A DNA stretch of 64,000 bases, taken from NCBI RefSeq assembly GCF_022024275.1, contig NZ_CP091804.1, forward strand, positions 3,366,501 to 3,430,500, given 5' to 3'. Under the pieces are notes generated by a model, which ran no database searches, was not told the origin of the DNA, and saw only the letters and a program-made list of their open reading frames with translations. The translations under genes and the position numbers were made by a program. Shown here piece by piece: positions 36,972 through 46,205 of the stretch; position 1 is the stretch's first letter; each line of letters begins with the position of its first letter. The DNA is from Sphingopyxis sp. BSN-002 (lineage in GTDB: Bacteria; Pseudomonadota; Alphaproteobacteria; Sphingomonadales; Sphingomonadaceae).

Positions 36972-37004
36972 AAAGGGCCCACCGGATGACCGGTGAGCCC
37001 TTGG
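36970..37004. terminator. terminator-like hairpin between the acyltransferase and pspC genes
   Basis: AAGGGC-CCACCGG and CCGGTG-AGCCCTT form an imperfect stem around ATGA, with A/T ends on both sides, placed between convergent genes. Confidence 0.65.
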
Positions 37005-37063
37005 TCCTTGGGAATGTGCGGGCCGGTGCGACTGCGCCTTGAAGGCGGCCGGCCCGGGCTGTC

Positions 37064-37243
37064 CTAGGGCGCGAGGATCGCGACGGCGAGGTACAGCAAC
37101 AGAGGCAGGCCGAAGCCGAGGAGCGTCAGGGCGACAAAGGCGACGCGCGTCCACAAGACATCGATGCCGAACTGGTCTGCCATCCCGGCGCACACGCCGA
37201 AGATCATCCCGTTGCGACGATTCTTGCGAAAACCCTGGTTCAT
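37064..37243 (-). CDS. PspC domain-containing small membrane protein
   Basis: A 59-residue protein: basic N-terminus MNQGFRKNRRNGMIFGVCAG followed by MADQFGIDVLWTRVAFVAL and a C-terminal hydrophobic segment GFGLPLLLYLAVAILAP. This is a minimal PspC domain, associated with envelope stress responses. The start at 37243 has GAAAGGAAAG upstream. It lies 58 bp downstream of a 43-residue membrane peptide gene on the same strand, so the two are probably one transcript. No pspA, pspB or pspF is nearby. Confidence 0.85.
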   Translation of the reverse strand: MNQGFRKNRRNGMIFGVCAGMADQFGIDVLWTRVAFVALTLLGFGLPLLLYLAVAILAP

Positions 37244-37301
37244 TTCTTTCCTTTCGATCCCGGCCGTCAGGCCGGCGTTTTTGGCTGGCGACGGGGTCTG
37301 G

Positions 37302-37433
37302 TCAGGCGACCAGACCACCGAAGTGCGCAGCGTTCGGGCCGACAGCGGCAAGGAACATGAGCGAGCAATAAGCCGTGGCAACCGCGGCAACCGCGTAGCT
37401 CTTGAACGAGTCGATCGAGAAGTGGGCCATCAT
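37302..37433 (-). CDS. 43-residue hydrophobic peptide, unknown function
   Basis: A short gene with a clear ribosome site (AAGGA, 4 nt before the first of two adjacent ATGs). The peptide [22 protein letters not shown] begins amphipathic and continues as one transmembrane-like helix to a Gly/Asn/Pro end. Not recognised beyond this. It lies directly upstream of pspC on the same strand, in a stretch with no competing frame. A real small membrane protein is likely; function unknown. Confidence 0.6.
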   Translation of the reverse strand: MMAHFSIDSFKSYAVAAVATAYCSLMFLAAVGPNAAHFGGLVA

Positions 37434-37669
37434 ACTATCCTTTTTTATCCTCCATCCGGACCATCCGGTGGATGCCCGATGTAATGCAGGACGCGTGCCA
37501 ATTTCATTCATTGGCGGTTAACTGCCGTTTTTCGGATTCAGAAATTATATTTCAAAGCGGTTTTTGCGAGTGGATGGGGAAAAATACCGATTATGGGAAA
37601 ATTTTCGTTCCGAAATCGGGCGCGGGCGGGGGTGGCATCGGTGCGGAGGCTGCGGTAGGCGAAAGGGAG

Positions 37670-38782
37670 ATGACGCTCGCCCGCCTTTCGCTGACCGATT
37701 TTCGCAACCATGCGGGCGCGGACATGGCGGCCACCCCCGGCCTTGTGGCGCTGCACGGCGACAATGGCGCGGGCAAGACGAACATATTGGAGGCGATCTC
37801 GCTTCTCGCGCCCGGACGCGGGCTGCGACGCGCGGCGCTGTCCGACATGGTGCGCGACGGAGCGAGCGGGGGCTTTGCGATCTTTGCCGAGGTGCTGGCG
37901 GGCACCGGTCTGGCGCCGGTCGCGCTGGGAACGGGGATCGAGCCCGCGCATCCGGGACGGCGGATCGTGCGGATCAACGGCGCGTCGGCCGCGGCCGCAT
38001 CGCTGGGCGAGTGGATCGCGGTGCTGTGGCTGACCCCGGCGATGGACCGGCTGTTCGTCGAGACCGCGGGAAACCGGCGGCGCTTTCTCGACCGGCTCGT
38101 CCTCGCGCTCGATCCGCGCCATGCGCAGCACAGCAACCGGTACGAAGCGGCGCTGAGGGCGCGCGGCAAGCTGCTGGCCGATCCGGCGAGCGCCGACCCG
38201 CAATGGCTGGCGAGCCTCGAGGCGCAACTCGCCGAGCATGGCGCGGCGATGGATGCGGCGCGGCAGGCGACGCTGGCGGCGCTGTCGGCCGAACTGGCGG
38301 GGCAGCCCGACGCACCCTTTGCGCGGCCGCTGCTGACGCTGGTCGACAGCGACGGCGCCCCGCGCGCAGCGCCCCATGACGCTGCGGCACTGAAGGCGCT
38401 GTTCGCGAGCCGCCGCCGGATCGACGCGGCGGCAGGCCGCGCGACCGCGGGCCCCCACCGCGACGACCTGAACGCCGTTCACGCCGCGACAGGCCGCTCG
38501 GCGGGGCGCTGTTCGACGGGCGAGCAGAAGGCGATGCTGCTGTCGCTCGTCCTCGCGCACAGCGACTGCGTCGCGCGGCTGCGCGGCGCGCGCCCGGTGC
38601 TGCTGCTCGACGAGGTCGCGGCACATCTCGACCCCTCGCGCCGTGCCGCGCTCTACGAGCGGCTGGCGGGGCAGGGCGGGCAGGCGTGGCTCACCGGGAC
38701 CGAGGCGGCGCTGTTCGACGCGATGCCGGGGCCGGTGACGCGTTTTCACATTGCCGGCGGGCGGATCAGTCCTTCGGCTTGA
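37670..38782 (+). CDS. recF: DNA replication/repair protein RecF
   Basis: A 370-residue SMC-like ATPase. [19 protein letters not shown] is the RecF N-terminus; Walker A is [11 protein letters not shown] (30-40); the signature is [16 protein letters not shown]; Walker B is [13 protein letters not shown]. RecF loads RecA at single-strand gaps with RecO and RecR. ATG at 37670 has AAAGGGAG just upstream; longer in-frame extensions lack conservation. It is not next to dnaA/dnaN here. The 3' end overlaps a small minus-strand gene by 17 bp. Confidence 0.96.
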   Translation: MTLARLSLTDFRNHAGADMAATPGLVALHGDNGAGKTNILEAISLLAPGRGLRRAALSDMVRDGASGGFAIFAEVLAGTGLAPVALGTGIEPAHPGRRIVRINGASAAAASLGEWIAVLWLTPAMDRLFVETAGNRRRFLDRLVLALDPRHAQHSNRYEAALRARGKLLADPASADPQWLASLEAQLAEHGAAMDAARQATLAALSAELAGQPDAPFARPLLTLVDSDGAPRAAPHDAAALKALFASRRRIDAAAGRATAGPHRDDLNAVHAATGRSAGRCSTGEQKAMLLSLVLAHSDCVARLRGARPVLLLDEVAAHLDPSRRAALYERLAGQGGQAWLTGTEAALFDAMPGPVTRFHIAGGRISPSA

Positions 38783-38972
38783 CCGTCACCCAGATGCTGA
38801 CCGGAGCGGCGAATTTGCCCGGCGCGGGTTTGCCGACGTCGATGCGCTCGGCGGTGACGAGTTGGCCGGTCTCCAGCGTGAAGCTCGCCCAGGGTTTGGG
38901 CATGCGGCCGAAGCTCATCTTCTGAAGGGGCTGGCCGGTGGCGGTGTTCATGATCGTTGCGATGATTCCCAT
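38766..38972 (-). CDS. small hypothetical protein
   Basis: A 68-residue reading frame: [23 protein letters not shown] then an amphipathic strand-rich part ending [15 protein letters not shown]. Not recognised. It has the residue mix of a real beta-rich domain, and its codon use matches the neighbours. The start is uncertain (38972 or an ATG at 38951), and there is a 17-bp tail-to-tail overlap with recF. Confidence 0.45.
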   Translation of the reverse strand: MGIIATIMNTATGQPLQKMSFGRMPKPWASFTLETGQLVTAERIDVGKPAPGKFAAPVSIWVTVKPKD

Positions 38973-39024
38973 GCCGCGCGGGTAGCCACGGGGGAGCGAT
39001 TCTGTCCAGAGCGAAGGTCGACGC

Positions 39025-39852
39025 TCAATCGACCCTTTCGTGCACCAGCACTATGAGCGATCCGATATGCACAGACGCAATCGTCAGGGGCGGCGGGACG
39101 TTCGGGCCGGATGCGTGGGGACTGGCAAGAATGCGCAATTCGCGGTCGCCAGACCTGATGGCGAAGCAATTATTCCCGGCAGTGGTCGCGTCGCTTTCCT
39201 CGCACCGATCAATGCTGTCGATTTCCCCCTCCTTCAGCATCCGCGCGAGGTCGCTGCAGCCGAGGGCTGTTTCCATCGGGAATTTTTCGCAGGTGAACGG
39301 AAAGGGCGGGGTGCCCGCGAGGATCGCATCCAGAGCTCGATGCGCGACGAAATAGCCGTCCGCGGCGATTTCTTCGCTCGGCGCACGAAAGAACTCATCC
39401 TTCCAAAGCGCGCCGCTGCACCGGGAGTCGTCGGGGTGATAGTCTTCGGCGAGCAGCTGATGATAGCCGGCATCGGGGCGTTGCGCGAAGCGATAGAAAC
39501 GTTCGGCGCTGAAGCCGTTGGCCCTGACCGGCGTATCGGCATCGGGCTTTGCCATCTTCGGATGCGGTGTGAAGCTGACGGTCAATCGATCGACGACACA
39601 TAGACCCGGGACGTAGGTGGCATGGGGCGGCGTCGTGAAGAACATGTCGGTCAGCACGCGGGTCGGCGGCTTTCGCCCTTCGAACCGCTCTTCTTCGAGA
39701 ATTTCCGATAATTGCCGCATGACCCGGCGCTCGACGTCCCGGGACGGAAGCGACCGTGCTTCGGTCTTTGAAATCGTCGAAGGCTTTGCGGTCGCCGGGT
39801 TTGCGACAAGCCCCGCGACGCAACTGATCAGAAACGCAGCGAAAATGCGCAT
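39025..39852 (-). CDS. secreted hypothetical protein
   Basis: A 275-residue protein with a Sec signal, MRIFAAFLISCVAGLVANPATA. The mature part has several Cys (CVVDRL, RCSGALW, TCEKF, GCSDL, RCEES, NNCFAIR), suggesting disulfides in the periplasm. The C-terminus GPNVPPPLTIASVHIGSLIVLV is strand-like. No family recognised. The start at 39852 has GGAGG at 7 nt and defines the signal peptide; longer in-frame versions disturb it. It is preceded by arsC on the same strand, 58 bp away. Confidence 0.7.
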   Translation of the reverse strand: MRIFAAFLISCVAGLVANPATAKPSTISKTEARSLPSRDVERRVMRQLSEILEEERFEGRKPPTRVLTDMFFTTPPHATYVPGLCVVDRLTVSFTPHPKMAKPDADTPVRANGFSAERFYRFAQRPDAGYHQLLAEDYHPDDSRCSGALWKDEFFRAPSEEIAADGYFVAHRALDAILAGTPPFPFTCEKFPMETALGCSDLARMLKEGEIDSIDRCEESDATTAGNNCFAIRSGDRELRILASPHASGPNVPPPLTIASVHIGSLIVLVHERVD

Positions 39853-39909
39853 CCATTCCTCCCTCGCCGAACGGCAGAAGGATAGCTCAGCAATGAGGCA
39901 TCGCAAAGA

Positions 39910-40254
39910 TCAGAGAATCTCGCGCACCAGATCCTGCGGGCGGCAGTAGCGGACGCCCTTTTCGGTCTCGACGAAGGGGCGATCCACATAGGCGGGGTTC
40001 GCCACCATTGCGGCGACGATCGCGTCCTCGTCGGCTTCCTTCAGGCCGCGTTCCTCGGCATCGGTGCCGCGCAGGCGGAGCGCGTCGCGGGCGGTCAGGC
40101 CGGCGTCGCGGAAAAGCTGGCGGAGCTTGTCGGCGGTGTAGGGCGTCTTGAGATATTGTACGACCTCGACCTCGACGCCGGGGGTCTCTTCGAGAATCGC
40201 CAGCGTCTTGCGCGAGGTGCCGCAGGCGGGGTTGTGCCAGATGGTAGCCTTCAT
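39910..40254 (-). CDS. arsC: arsenate reductase, glutaredoxin-coupled ArsC type
   Basis: A 114-residue ArsC: IWHNPACGTSRKTLAIL carries the catalytic Cys in the His-Asn-Pro-x-Cys-Gly-x-Ser-Arg context, and NPAYVDRPFVETEKGVRYCRP contains the family Arg residues. It reduces arsenate to arsenite using glutathione/glutaredoxin; some members act on other substrates. No arsenite pump or ArsR is adjacent. Confidence 0.93.
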   Translation of the reverse strand: MKATIWHNPACGTSRKTLAILEETPGVEVEVVQYLKTPYTADKLRQLFRDAGLTARDALRLRGTDAEERGLKEADEDAIVAAMVANPAYVDRPFVETEKGVRYCRPQDLVREIL

Positions 40255-40423
40255 TCCGCCGCCCTAACGGGAGCTTACCGCAGCGTAAACCCGCTATTCA
40301 TGGCATATATGGCACATCCTGCGGCATGAAGGGGAACCACCAGCTTGCCTTTCCCGGTCCGGACAACGACTTATGCAAAGTCGAGGGACCGCCAGAGGCG
40401 GCCATTGCGGGGTTGCTGTTTAC

Positions 40424-41212
40424 GTGAATGAATTGATTGATCGGCGGAAGCTGCTGGCGGCAATGGCGGGCGCGGGTGCGCTGGCCGCGACGTCGGCGCG
40501 TGCCGCGCCCTTGTCCGACTGGATTGCCCAGACATCGCCGTCGGCATCGCTGCCGCCGCTGGCGCCGGTACCCGCGCCCGTGCAGGCGCCGGTCGACTAT
40601 CTGGCCGTCGCGAAAAGGCAACTCGCACTTCAGTCGCGCAACATCCACCAGAGCGACCGCGTCGGCATCGTCGATTTCGGCCTGCCGTCATCGCGTCCAC
40701 GCTTCGCGCTCGTCGACATGGTCGCGGGCAAGATCGAGATGTTCCCGGTGACGCATGGCCGCGGATCCGATCCGCAGCATGACGGCTGGCTCAAGCGTTT
40801 CTCGAACGCGCCGGGCTCGCTCGCTTCCTCGCGCGGGGCCTATCGCACCAGCGACTATTATTGGGGCTCGAACGGGTCTTCGATGCGCCTCGCGGGGCTG
40901 GAGCCCGACAACAACAACGCCGACATGCGCGCGATCGTGATCCACGGCGCCTGGTATGCCGATCCGTCGTTGATCGCGACGCAGGGCAAGCTGGGACGGA
41001 GCGAAGGCTGTTTCGTGTTCGGCGAAGAACTGCTGCCGATGGTGCTCTACAAGCTGGGGCCGGGCCGCCTGCTGTTCGCCGACAAGCTGAGCGTGCCGCC
41101 GCCGGTACCCCCGGCCGCGCCCTTCCAGATGCCCCCGAACGATCCGCTGCCGGGGAGCGAGAATCTGATCCGTACAAGTGCGGGTACGACGATCCCGAAG
41201 ACCGCGGATTGA
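40424..41212 (+). CDS. murein L,D-transpeptidase family protein (YkuD_2 type)
   Basis: A 262-residue exported protein. The N-terminus VNELIDRRKLLAAMAGAGALAATSARA holds an Arg-Arg-Lys-Leu-Leu pair and a hydrophobic stretch, Tat- or Sec-like. The catalytic region has VIHGAWY and LGRSEGCFVFGEELLP, supplying the His and Cys of the L,D-transpeptidase catalytic domain (PF13645-like). It would cross-link or trim peptidoglycan in the periplasm. A GTG start at 40424 is chosen to begin the signal; an in-frame ATG at 40373 is possible. It is convergent with a second transpeptidase gene. Confidence 0.85.
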   Translation: MNELIDRRKLLAAMAGAGALAATSARAAPLSDWIAQTSPSASLPPLAPVPAPVQAPVDYLAVAKRQLALQSRNIHQSDRVGIVDFGLPSSRPRFALVDMVAGKIEMFPVTHGRGSDPQHDGWLKRFSNAPGSLASSRGAYRTSDYYWGSNGSSMRLAGLEPDNNNADMRAIVIHGAWYADPSLIATQGKLGRSEGCFVFGEELLPMVLYKLGPGRLLFADKLSVPPPVPPAAPFQMPPNDPLPGSENLIRTSAGTTIPKTAD

Positions 41213-41229
41213 TTCGATAGCCTGCCAGA

Positions 41230-41301
41230 TGCTCCCCCGCGAAAGCCGGGGTCTATATCTCCACGCGATCTTCGATGGGCCCCGGCTTTCGCCGGGGAGC
41301 A
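41230..41301. repeat. inverted REP-like palindrome pair between two L,D-transpeptidase genes
   Basis: TGCTCCCCCGCGAAAGCCGG (from 41230) faces CCCCGGCTTTCGCCGGGGAG (to about 41299) around a spacer of 23 bp, giving arms of about 24 bp. It can fold as one long stem and may terminate transcription in both directions. The core is related to the repeats at 4605, 12995 and 46167. Confidence 0.6.
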
Positions 41302-41322
41302 GAAGTTGCGTGGTACGGGAAC

Positions 41323-42681
41323 TTACTGTCCGCCAGTCGTGATCGGCGCGCCCACCGTCGGCACCACCGCCGGCGGGTTCGGCGAGATCATGACCGCGGC
41401 GTTGCGGCCGGGCTTGGCGAAGCTGGCCACCACGGGCGCGTCGCGGCCGTAGATGTCGGCCAGCTTGCTGACGCCCGTGCCCGCGGCGTTGGGGATGACC
41501 GTCCAGTAGGCGACATAGACGGGGAAGGGCTGTTCGAAGGTGAACTTCGTCGTCTTGCCGCTGGCGATCGCCTCGCCGAATTCCTCCGGGCTGCGACCGG
41601 CGAAATAGACCGCCATCAGGCCCGAGAAATGCAGCGCCTTGTCGGTGCGGATACAGCCATGGCTGAACGCACGCGCGGTCGACGCAAAGGCCCCCTTCGA
41701 CGGGGTGTCGTGCAGGTAGATCGCGTGCGGGTTGAGCATCTCCATCTTCATCACGCCGAGCGCGTTGCCCGGGCCGGGCTGCTGGACCACCGAAAGCGTC
41801 TTGCCGCTGCCGGTCCAGGTATAGCCCTGCGCGCGCGCCGCAGCGGGGCGCGAGGCGATCGTGGCGCCGATACCCTCGGCGATGATGCTCTTCGGCAGCG
41901 TCCATGTCGGGTTGACGATGACGCCGGTCGCCATCGGGTTGAGCTGGGGCGTCGGCGTCGTCGGCTTGCCGACGACCGCCTTGTGCGTTGCGATGATCGT
42001 GCCGCCATGAACGACGCGGGTCAGATATTCGGGAACGTTGCTGACGACGTAGCGATCGCCGAGGTCGCGCGGCATCCAGCGCCAGCGCTCCATGTTCACG
42101 CGGATCGCATTGGCGTCGGCGGGCGTCTTCGCCGACTTGAGCGAGGCCTTCAGGACCGCGAAATTCTTGTGAACCGGATCGAGCCCGACCAGCGCCTGGG
42201 GAACCGTCCCCGACACCAGCGCCGCAGTAAGCAGCGGCACGAGAGGGGTCCTGTCGGCATCGCTGTCGGTCATGAACCACTGCTTGCGCGCGGCGTTCGG
42301 CGTGCGGCCGTCACGCATGTGCGTGGCGAGCAGCAGGAAGCTGTCGGTCGCGGTCTTGTCGAGCTGGATCTGGCTGCCGCTGTCGATCGCGGCCTGCAGA
42401 CCGTCGGGATTATAATCCTTCGGGAACAGGCCCTCGTCGCCGACGGACTTGACGAAGGCGAGCAGCGCCTTTGCGTTCGCCACCGACCAGCTCGGCAGAT
42501 TGGCCTCGCCGACGGTCTCGACGACCGGGGCGTCGTCCTTGACCTTGTCGGGCTGAAGGACGACCGAATCCTCCTTGACCGCCTGAGCGAAGGCGGGCGC
42601 TGCAAGCAGCGTCAGGGGGAGCAACAGCGCCGCAGTCGGGCGCAGCGAAAGGAGAGACTTTTTGACCATGACGAAGGCCAT
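41323..42681 (-). CDS. L,D-transpeptidase (YcbB/LdtD-like)
   Basis: A 452-residue periplasmic enzyme. The signal sequence is near MAFVMVKKSLLSLRPTAALL. A helical N-terminal domain leads to the YkuD catalytic domain: YLHDTPSKGAFASTARAFSHGCIRTDKAL (about 318-346), with the active Cys in Ser-His-Gly-Cys-Ile-Arg. It forms 3-3 cross-links or attaches lipoproteins to peptidoglycan. The ATG at 42681 has AGGGAGAG upstream and gives a sensible signal. It is transcribed convergently with the YkuD_2 gene, with a palindromic repeat between. Confidence 0.92.
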   Translation of the reverse strand: MAFVMVKKSLLSLRPTAALLLPLTLLAAPAFAQAVKEDSVVLQPDKVKDDAPVVETVGEANLPSWSVANAKALLAFVKSVGDEGLFPKDYNPDGLQAAIDSGSQIQLDKTATDSFLLLATHMRDGRTPNAARKQWFMTDSDADRTPLVPLLTAALVSGTVPQALVGLDPVHKNFAVLKASLKSAKTPADANAIRVNMERWRWMPRDLGDRYVVSNVPEYLTRVVHGGTIIATHKAVVGKPTTPTPQLNPMATGVIVNPTWTLPKSIIAEGIGATIASRPAAARAQGYTWTGSGKTLSVVQQPGPGNALGVMKMEMLNPHAIYLHDTPSKGAFASTARAFSHGCIRTDKALHFSGLMAVYFAGRSPEEFGEAIASGKTTKFTFEQPFPVYVAYWTVIPNAAGTGVSKLADIYGRDAPVVASFAKPGRNAAVMISPNPPAVVPTVGAPITTGGQ

Positions 42682-42742
42682 AGCCAAAAACTCTCCCTAG
42701 TTAAAGTGAGCTAGCGCACACTCTACCGCTTGTGGGCGAAGG

Positions 42743-44104
42743 TCAGGCCGCGCCGTCCTCGTCCTGCCGCGCAAGCCATTCTTCCAGCCACTTGATCGTA
42801 TAGTCGCCGTGGATGACGTCGGGATCGGCGAGCAGCGCCTGATGGAGCGGGATGTTCGTCTTGACGCCGCCGATCACCATTTCCTCGAGCGCGCGGCGCA
42901 TCCGCATCATGCAGCTTTCGCGGCTGCGGCCATAGACGATCAGCTTGCCGATCATGCTGTCGTAATAGGGCGGGATCGAATAGCCGGCATAGAGCCCGCT
43001 ATCGACGCGGACATGCATGCCGCCTGCCGCGTGATAGTTCGTCACCTTGCCCGGCGAGGGCAGGAAGGTGCGCGGATCCTCGGCATTGATGCGGCATTCC
43101 ATCGAATGGCCGCGGAATTCGAGGTCTTCCTGTTTGACCGACAGCCCCGCGCCGCCGGCGATACGAATCTGTTCACGGACGAGGTCGAAGCCGGTGATCA
43201 TCTCGGTCACCGGATGCTCGACCTGGATGCGCGTGTTCATCTCGATGAAGAAGAACTCGCCATTTTCCCACAGGAACTCGATCGTGCCGGCGCCGCGATA
43301 GCCCATTTCGGCCATCGCGTCGGCGCAGACCTTGCCCATGCGCGCGCGTTCCTCGGCCGAGATGATCGGCGAGGGGGCTTCCTCGAGCACTTTCTGGTGG
43401 CGGCGCTGGAGCGAGCAGTCGCGCTCGCCGAGATGGATGGCATTGCCCTGACCGTCGCCGAACACCTGGAATTCGATGTGGCGCGGGTTGCCGAGATATT
43501 TTTCCATATAAACGGTCGGATCGCCGAAGGCGGCGGCCGCTTCGGACGAAGCCTGACCCATCAGGCTTTCGAGGCTGTCCTCGTCGGGAACGACCTTCAT
43601 GCCGCGCCCGCCGCCGCCCGACGCGGCCTTGATCAGGACAGGGTAGCCGATTTCCTGCGCGAGTTTCTTGGTTTCCTCGCTGAAGGTCACCGCGCCGGGC
43701 GAGCCCGGAACGACGGGGAGGCCCAGCTTCACCGCAGTGCGCTTCGCCTCGACCTTGTCGCCCATGGTGCGAATATGTTCGGGCTTCGGCCCGACGAAGA
43801 TCATGTCGTGCGCTTCGATGATCTCGGCGAAGCGCTCGTTCTCCGACAGAAAGCCATAGCCCGGGTGGATCGCGTCGGCGCCGGTGATTTCGGCGGCCGA
43901 GATGATCGCGGGGATGTTGAGATAGCTGTCCTTCGCGGCCGGCGGCCCGATGCACACGGCTTCGTCGGCAAGGCGGACGTGCATCGCATCGGTGTCGGCG
44001 GTCGAGTGGACCGCGACGGTCTTGATGCCCATTTCGTGACACGCGCGGTGGATGCGCAGCGCAATCTCGCCGCGGTTGGCGATCAGGAGCTTTTCAATGG
44101 CCAT
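42743..44104 (-). CDS. accC: acetyl-CoA carboxylase biotin carboxylase subunit
   Basis: A 453-residue Acc[22 protein letters not shown] is the universal start, [13 protein letters not shown] the ATP-grasp loop, and [15 protein letters not shown] the catalytic Glu/Arg region. It carboxylates biotin on AccB, the first step of fatty acid synthesis, in the cytosol. The ATG at 44104 is 7 nt beyond the accB stop. The order is aroQ-accB-accC on the minus strand, a common arrangement. Confidence 0.98.
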   Translation of the reverse strand: MAIEKLLIANRGEIALRIHRACHEMGIKTVAVHSTADTDAMHVRLADEAVCIGPPAAKDSYLNIPAIISAAEITGADAIHPGYGFLSENERFAEIIEAHDMIFVGPKPEHIRTMGDKVEAKRTAVKLGLPVVPGSPGAVTFSEETKKLAQEIGYPVLIKAASGGGGRGMKVVPDEDSLESLMGQASSEAAAAFGDPTVYMEKYLGNPRHIEFQVFGDGQGNAIHLGERDCSLQRRHQKVLEEAPSPIISAEERARMGKVCADAMAEMGYRGAGTIEFLWENGEFFFIEMNTRIQVEHPVTEMITGFDLVREQIRIAGGAGLSVKQEDLEFRGHSMECRINAEDPRTFLPSPGKVTNYHAAGGMHVRVDSGLYAGYSIPPYYDSMIGKLIVYGRSRESCMMRMRRALEEMVIGGVKTNIPLHQALLADPDVIHGDYTIKWLEEWLARQDEDGAA

Positions 44105-44111
44105 TGTGGCT

Positions 44112-44597
44112 TCAGCCGATGGTGAACAGCGGCTGGTCGAATTCGACCGGCTGGCTGTTCTCGACATACACGGCCTTCAGCGTGCCCGCCGTGGGTGCGA
44201 CGATCGGGTTCATGACCTTCATCGCCTCGATGATCAGGATCGTGTCGCCGGCCTTCACGGCCGAGCCGGCGGTCGCGAAATTGGGTGCGCCGGGTTCGGG
44301 CGACAGATAGACGGTGCCGACCATTGGCGATTTCACCGCGTCGGCGAAGCTGTCGGCGGCGGGGGCGGCGGGCGCCGCTGCGGCGGGCGCGGCCGGTGCG
44401 GCGACGGGCACCGCGACAGGTGCGGGCGCATAAGCGACGGGCGTCGCGGCGGCGGCCGTTACCTTGCGTGCGACGCGAACCTTGCGGTCGCCGTCCTCGA
44501 CTTCGATCTCGGTAAGGCTGGTGTCGTCGAGCAGCTCTGCGAGCGCGCGGACATAAGCCGGATCGATATTGATGCCATCGTCTTTATGGTCACCCAT
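44112..44597 (-). CDS. accB: acetyl-CoA carboxylase biotin carboxyl carrier protein
   Basis: A 161-residue BCCP. An N-terminal helical part (about 8-45) is followed by an Ala/Pro/Val linker (about 46-80) and the biotinyl domain with [11 protein letters not shown], where Lys127 is the biotinylation site. It carries carboxybiotin between AccC and AccAD. ATG at 44597 fits the length. It is downstream of aroQ (69 bp) and directly followed by accC. Confidence 0.97.
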   Translation of the reverse strand: MGDHKDDGINIDPAYVRALAELLDDTSLTEIEVEDGDRKVRVARKVTAAAATPVAYAPAPVAVPVAAPAAPAAAAPAAPAADSFADAVKSPMVGTVYLSPEPGAPNFATAGSAVKAGDTILIIEAMKVMNPIVAPTAGTLKAVYVENSQPVEFDQPLFTIG

Positions 44598-44666
44598 GAG
44601 AATTTTCCTGTTGTTGCGGCGTTGCGGTTCCAACGCCCGGACCCCGTTTTTTGATGCGCCCTCTTG

Positions 44667-45107
44667 TCAGAGACGGGCGGCGGCGTCCAGCGCCAGCGTA
44701 TAGCTGTTCGCACCATGGCCTGCAAAATGCGCTACGGCGGCCATGCCGACATAGCTGATGTGACGGAATTGCTCGCGCTGCATCGGGTCCGACAGATGAA
44801 CCTCGATCACCGGCACCTTGATCGACTTGATCGCGTCGTGGATCGCGATCGAGGTGTGGGTATAGCCGCCCGCGTTGAGCAGCACTGCCTTGGCGCCCGC
44901 GACATAGGCCTCGTGCAGCCAGTCGATCAGCGTGCCTTCGTGGTTCGTCTGGCGGCATTCGAGGCTGAGGCCGAGTTCGGCCGCCTGCGCCTCCAGCCGC
45001 GCGTGAATGTCGTTCAGCGTGTCGTGCCCGTAAATCTCCGGCTCGCGCGTTCCGAGCAGGTTGAGGTTGGGCCCACTCAGGACGTAGACGACAGGCTTAT
45101 CGGTCAA
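44667..45107 (-). CDS. aroQ: type II 3-dehydroquinate dehydratase
   Basis: A 146-residue Aro[20 protein letters not shown] is the N-terminal signature, [15 protein letters not shown] and [14 protein letters not shown] give the catalytic Tyr/His surroundings, and [10 protein letters not shown] the substrate-binding His/Ser. It dehydrates 3-dehydroquinate in the shikimate pathway; the enzyme is a dodecamer. It is first gene of aroQ-accB-accC and divergent from thiS. Confidence 0.97.
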   Translation of the reverse strand: MTDKPVVYVLSGPNLNLLGTREPEIYGHDTLNDIHARLEAQAAELGLSLECRQTNHEGTLIDWLHEAYVAGAKAVLLNAGGYTHTSIAIHDAIKSIKVPVIEVHLSDPMQREQFRHISYVGMAAVAHFAGHGANSYTLALDAAARL

Positions 45108-45188
45108 TGCGCGGTCTTTCGGTTGCGGCGAAATGCGCTCCCCCTATATGGGCTGCTCGGCAAAAGGCAAAGCGAGGCGGATTCCGGC

Positions 45189-45392
45189 GTGATCTCGGTC
45201 ATTCTCAACGGCGAACCCCGGCAGGTGCGCGAAGGCAGCATCGCCGATCTCGTCGCGTCGCTCGGCCTCGACGTCAAGAAGGTCGCGGTCGAGCGCAATC
45301 GCGAAATCGTGCCGCGCTCGACGCTGGCCGACGTCGCGCTCGCCGAAGGCGATGCGCTGGAAATCGTTCATTTCGTAGGAGGCGGGTGTTGA
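45189..45392 (+). CDS. thiS: sulfur carrier protein ThiS with C-terminal Gly-Gly-Gly-Cys
   Basis: A 67-residue ubiquitin-fold protein starting from [37 protein letters not shown] and [16 protein letters not shown]. ThiS normally ends in Gly-Gly, which is thiocarboxylated by ThiF and donates sulfur to ThiG for the thiazole ring of thiamine. Here the frame adds a Cys codon after three Gly before the TGA, so the diglycine is not free as written. The stop overlaps the thiG TTG start. No TPP riboswitch is seen in the 81-bp divergent region. Confidence 0.93.
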   Translation: MISVILNGEPRQVREGSIADLVASLGLDVKKVAVERNREIVPRSTLADVALAEGDALEIVHFVGGGC

Positions 45393-46159
45393 CCGACAGT
45401 TGGAGTGTTGCCGGGCGGAATTTCACGTCGCGGCTGATCGTCGGCACCGGCAAATACAAGGATTTCGAACAGAATGCCGCGGCGGTCGAGGCATCGGGGG
45501 CGGAAATCGTCACCGTCGCGGTGCGCCGCGTCAATGTGTCGGACCCGACCGCGCCGATGCTGACCGACTTTATCGATCCGAAGAAGATCACCTATCTGCC
45601 GAATACCGCGGGCTGCTTCAATGCCGACGACGCGATCCGGACGCTACGGCTGGCGCGCGAGGCCGGGGGCTGGGATCTGGTGAAGCTGGAAGTGCTCGGC
45701 GAGGCGAAGACGCTCTATCCCAACATGCGCGAGACGCTGGAAGCGACCGAGGTGCTCGCGAAAGAGGGCTTTCTCCCGATGGTCTATTGCGTCGACGATC
45801 CGATCGCGGCGAAGCAGCTCGAGGATGCGGGCGCGGTGGCGATCATGCCGCTGGGCGCACCGATCGGGTCGGGGCTGGGCATCCAGAACCGCGTGACGAT
45901 CCGCCTGATCGTCGAGGGTGCCTCGGTGCCCGTGCTCGTCGATGCGGGCGTCGGGACGGCGAGCGATGCCGCGGTCGCGATGGAACTCGGCTGTGACGGC
46001 GTGCTGATGAACACCGCGATCGCCGAGGCGAAAGACCCCATTCGCATGGCGCGGGCGATGAAGCTGGCGGTCGAGGCGGGGCGCGATGCCTATCTGGCGG
46101 GTCGCATGGGGCTGCGCAAATATGCCGATCCGTCGAGCCCGCTTGCAGGGTTGATCTAG
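45389..46159 (+). CDS. thiG: thiazole synthase ThiG
   Basis: A 256-residue TIM-barrel enzyme. [15 protein letters not shown] opens it, [15 protein letters not shown] and [10 protein letters not shown] carry the Schiff-base Lys region, and [11 protein letters not shown] and [20 protein letters not shown] bind phosphate. It forms the thiazole phosphate of thiamine with ThiS-COSH, dehydroglycine and DXP. AGGAGG is best spaced for the TTG start at 45389 (TTGA overlap with thiS); a GTG one codon earlier is possible. thiC, thiE and thiO are not nearby. Confidence 0.96.
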   Translation: MTDSWSVAGRNFTSRLIVGTGKYKDFEQNAAAVEASGAEIVTVAVRRVNVSDPTAPMLTDFIDPKKITYLPNTAGCFNADDAIRTLRLAREAGGWDLVKLEVLGEAKTLYPNMRETLEATEVLAKEGFLPMVYCVDDPIAAKQLEDAGAVAIMPLGAPIGSGLGIQNRVTIRLIVEGASVPVLVDAGVGTASDAAVAMELGCDGVLMNTAIAEAKDPIRMARAMKLAVEAGRDAYLAGRMGLRKYADPSSPLAGLI

Positions 46160-46166
46160 TATCTTA

Positions 46167-46195
46167 TCGTCAGCCCGGCTTTCGCCGGGATGACG
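46167..46195. repeat. REP-like palindrome after thiG
   Basis: CGTCA-GCCCGGC-TTT-CGCCGGGA-TGACG is a near-perfect inverted repeat (CGTCA ends pair with TGACG) between convergent thiG and the DUF1254 gene. It can act as a terminator and belongs to the same family as the elements at 4605, 12995 and 41230. Confidence 0.6.
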
Positions 46196-46205
46196 ATAAT
46201 GGGAT

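Noticed and set aside
31452..37193. Minus-strand open frame of 1913 codons covering rpoC and the acyltransferase gene
   Set aside because: Same cause as above; it runs straight through an independent plus-strand gene and two terminators, and has no recognisable domain.
45108..45188. TPP riboswitch upstream of thiS
   Set aside because: The 81-bp divergent region lacks the CTGAGA and ACCTGA-type conserved elements and is too short together with the aroQ promoter.
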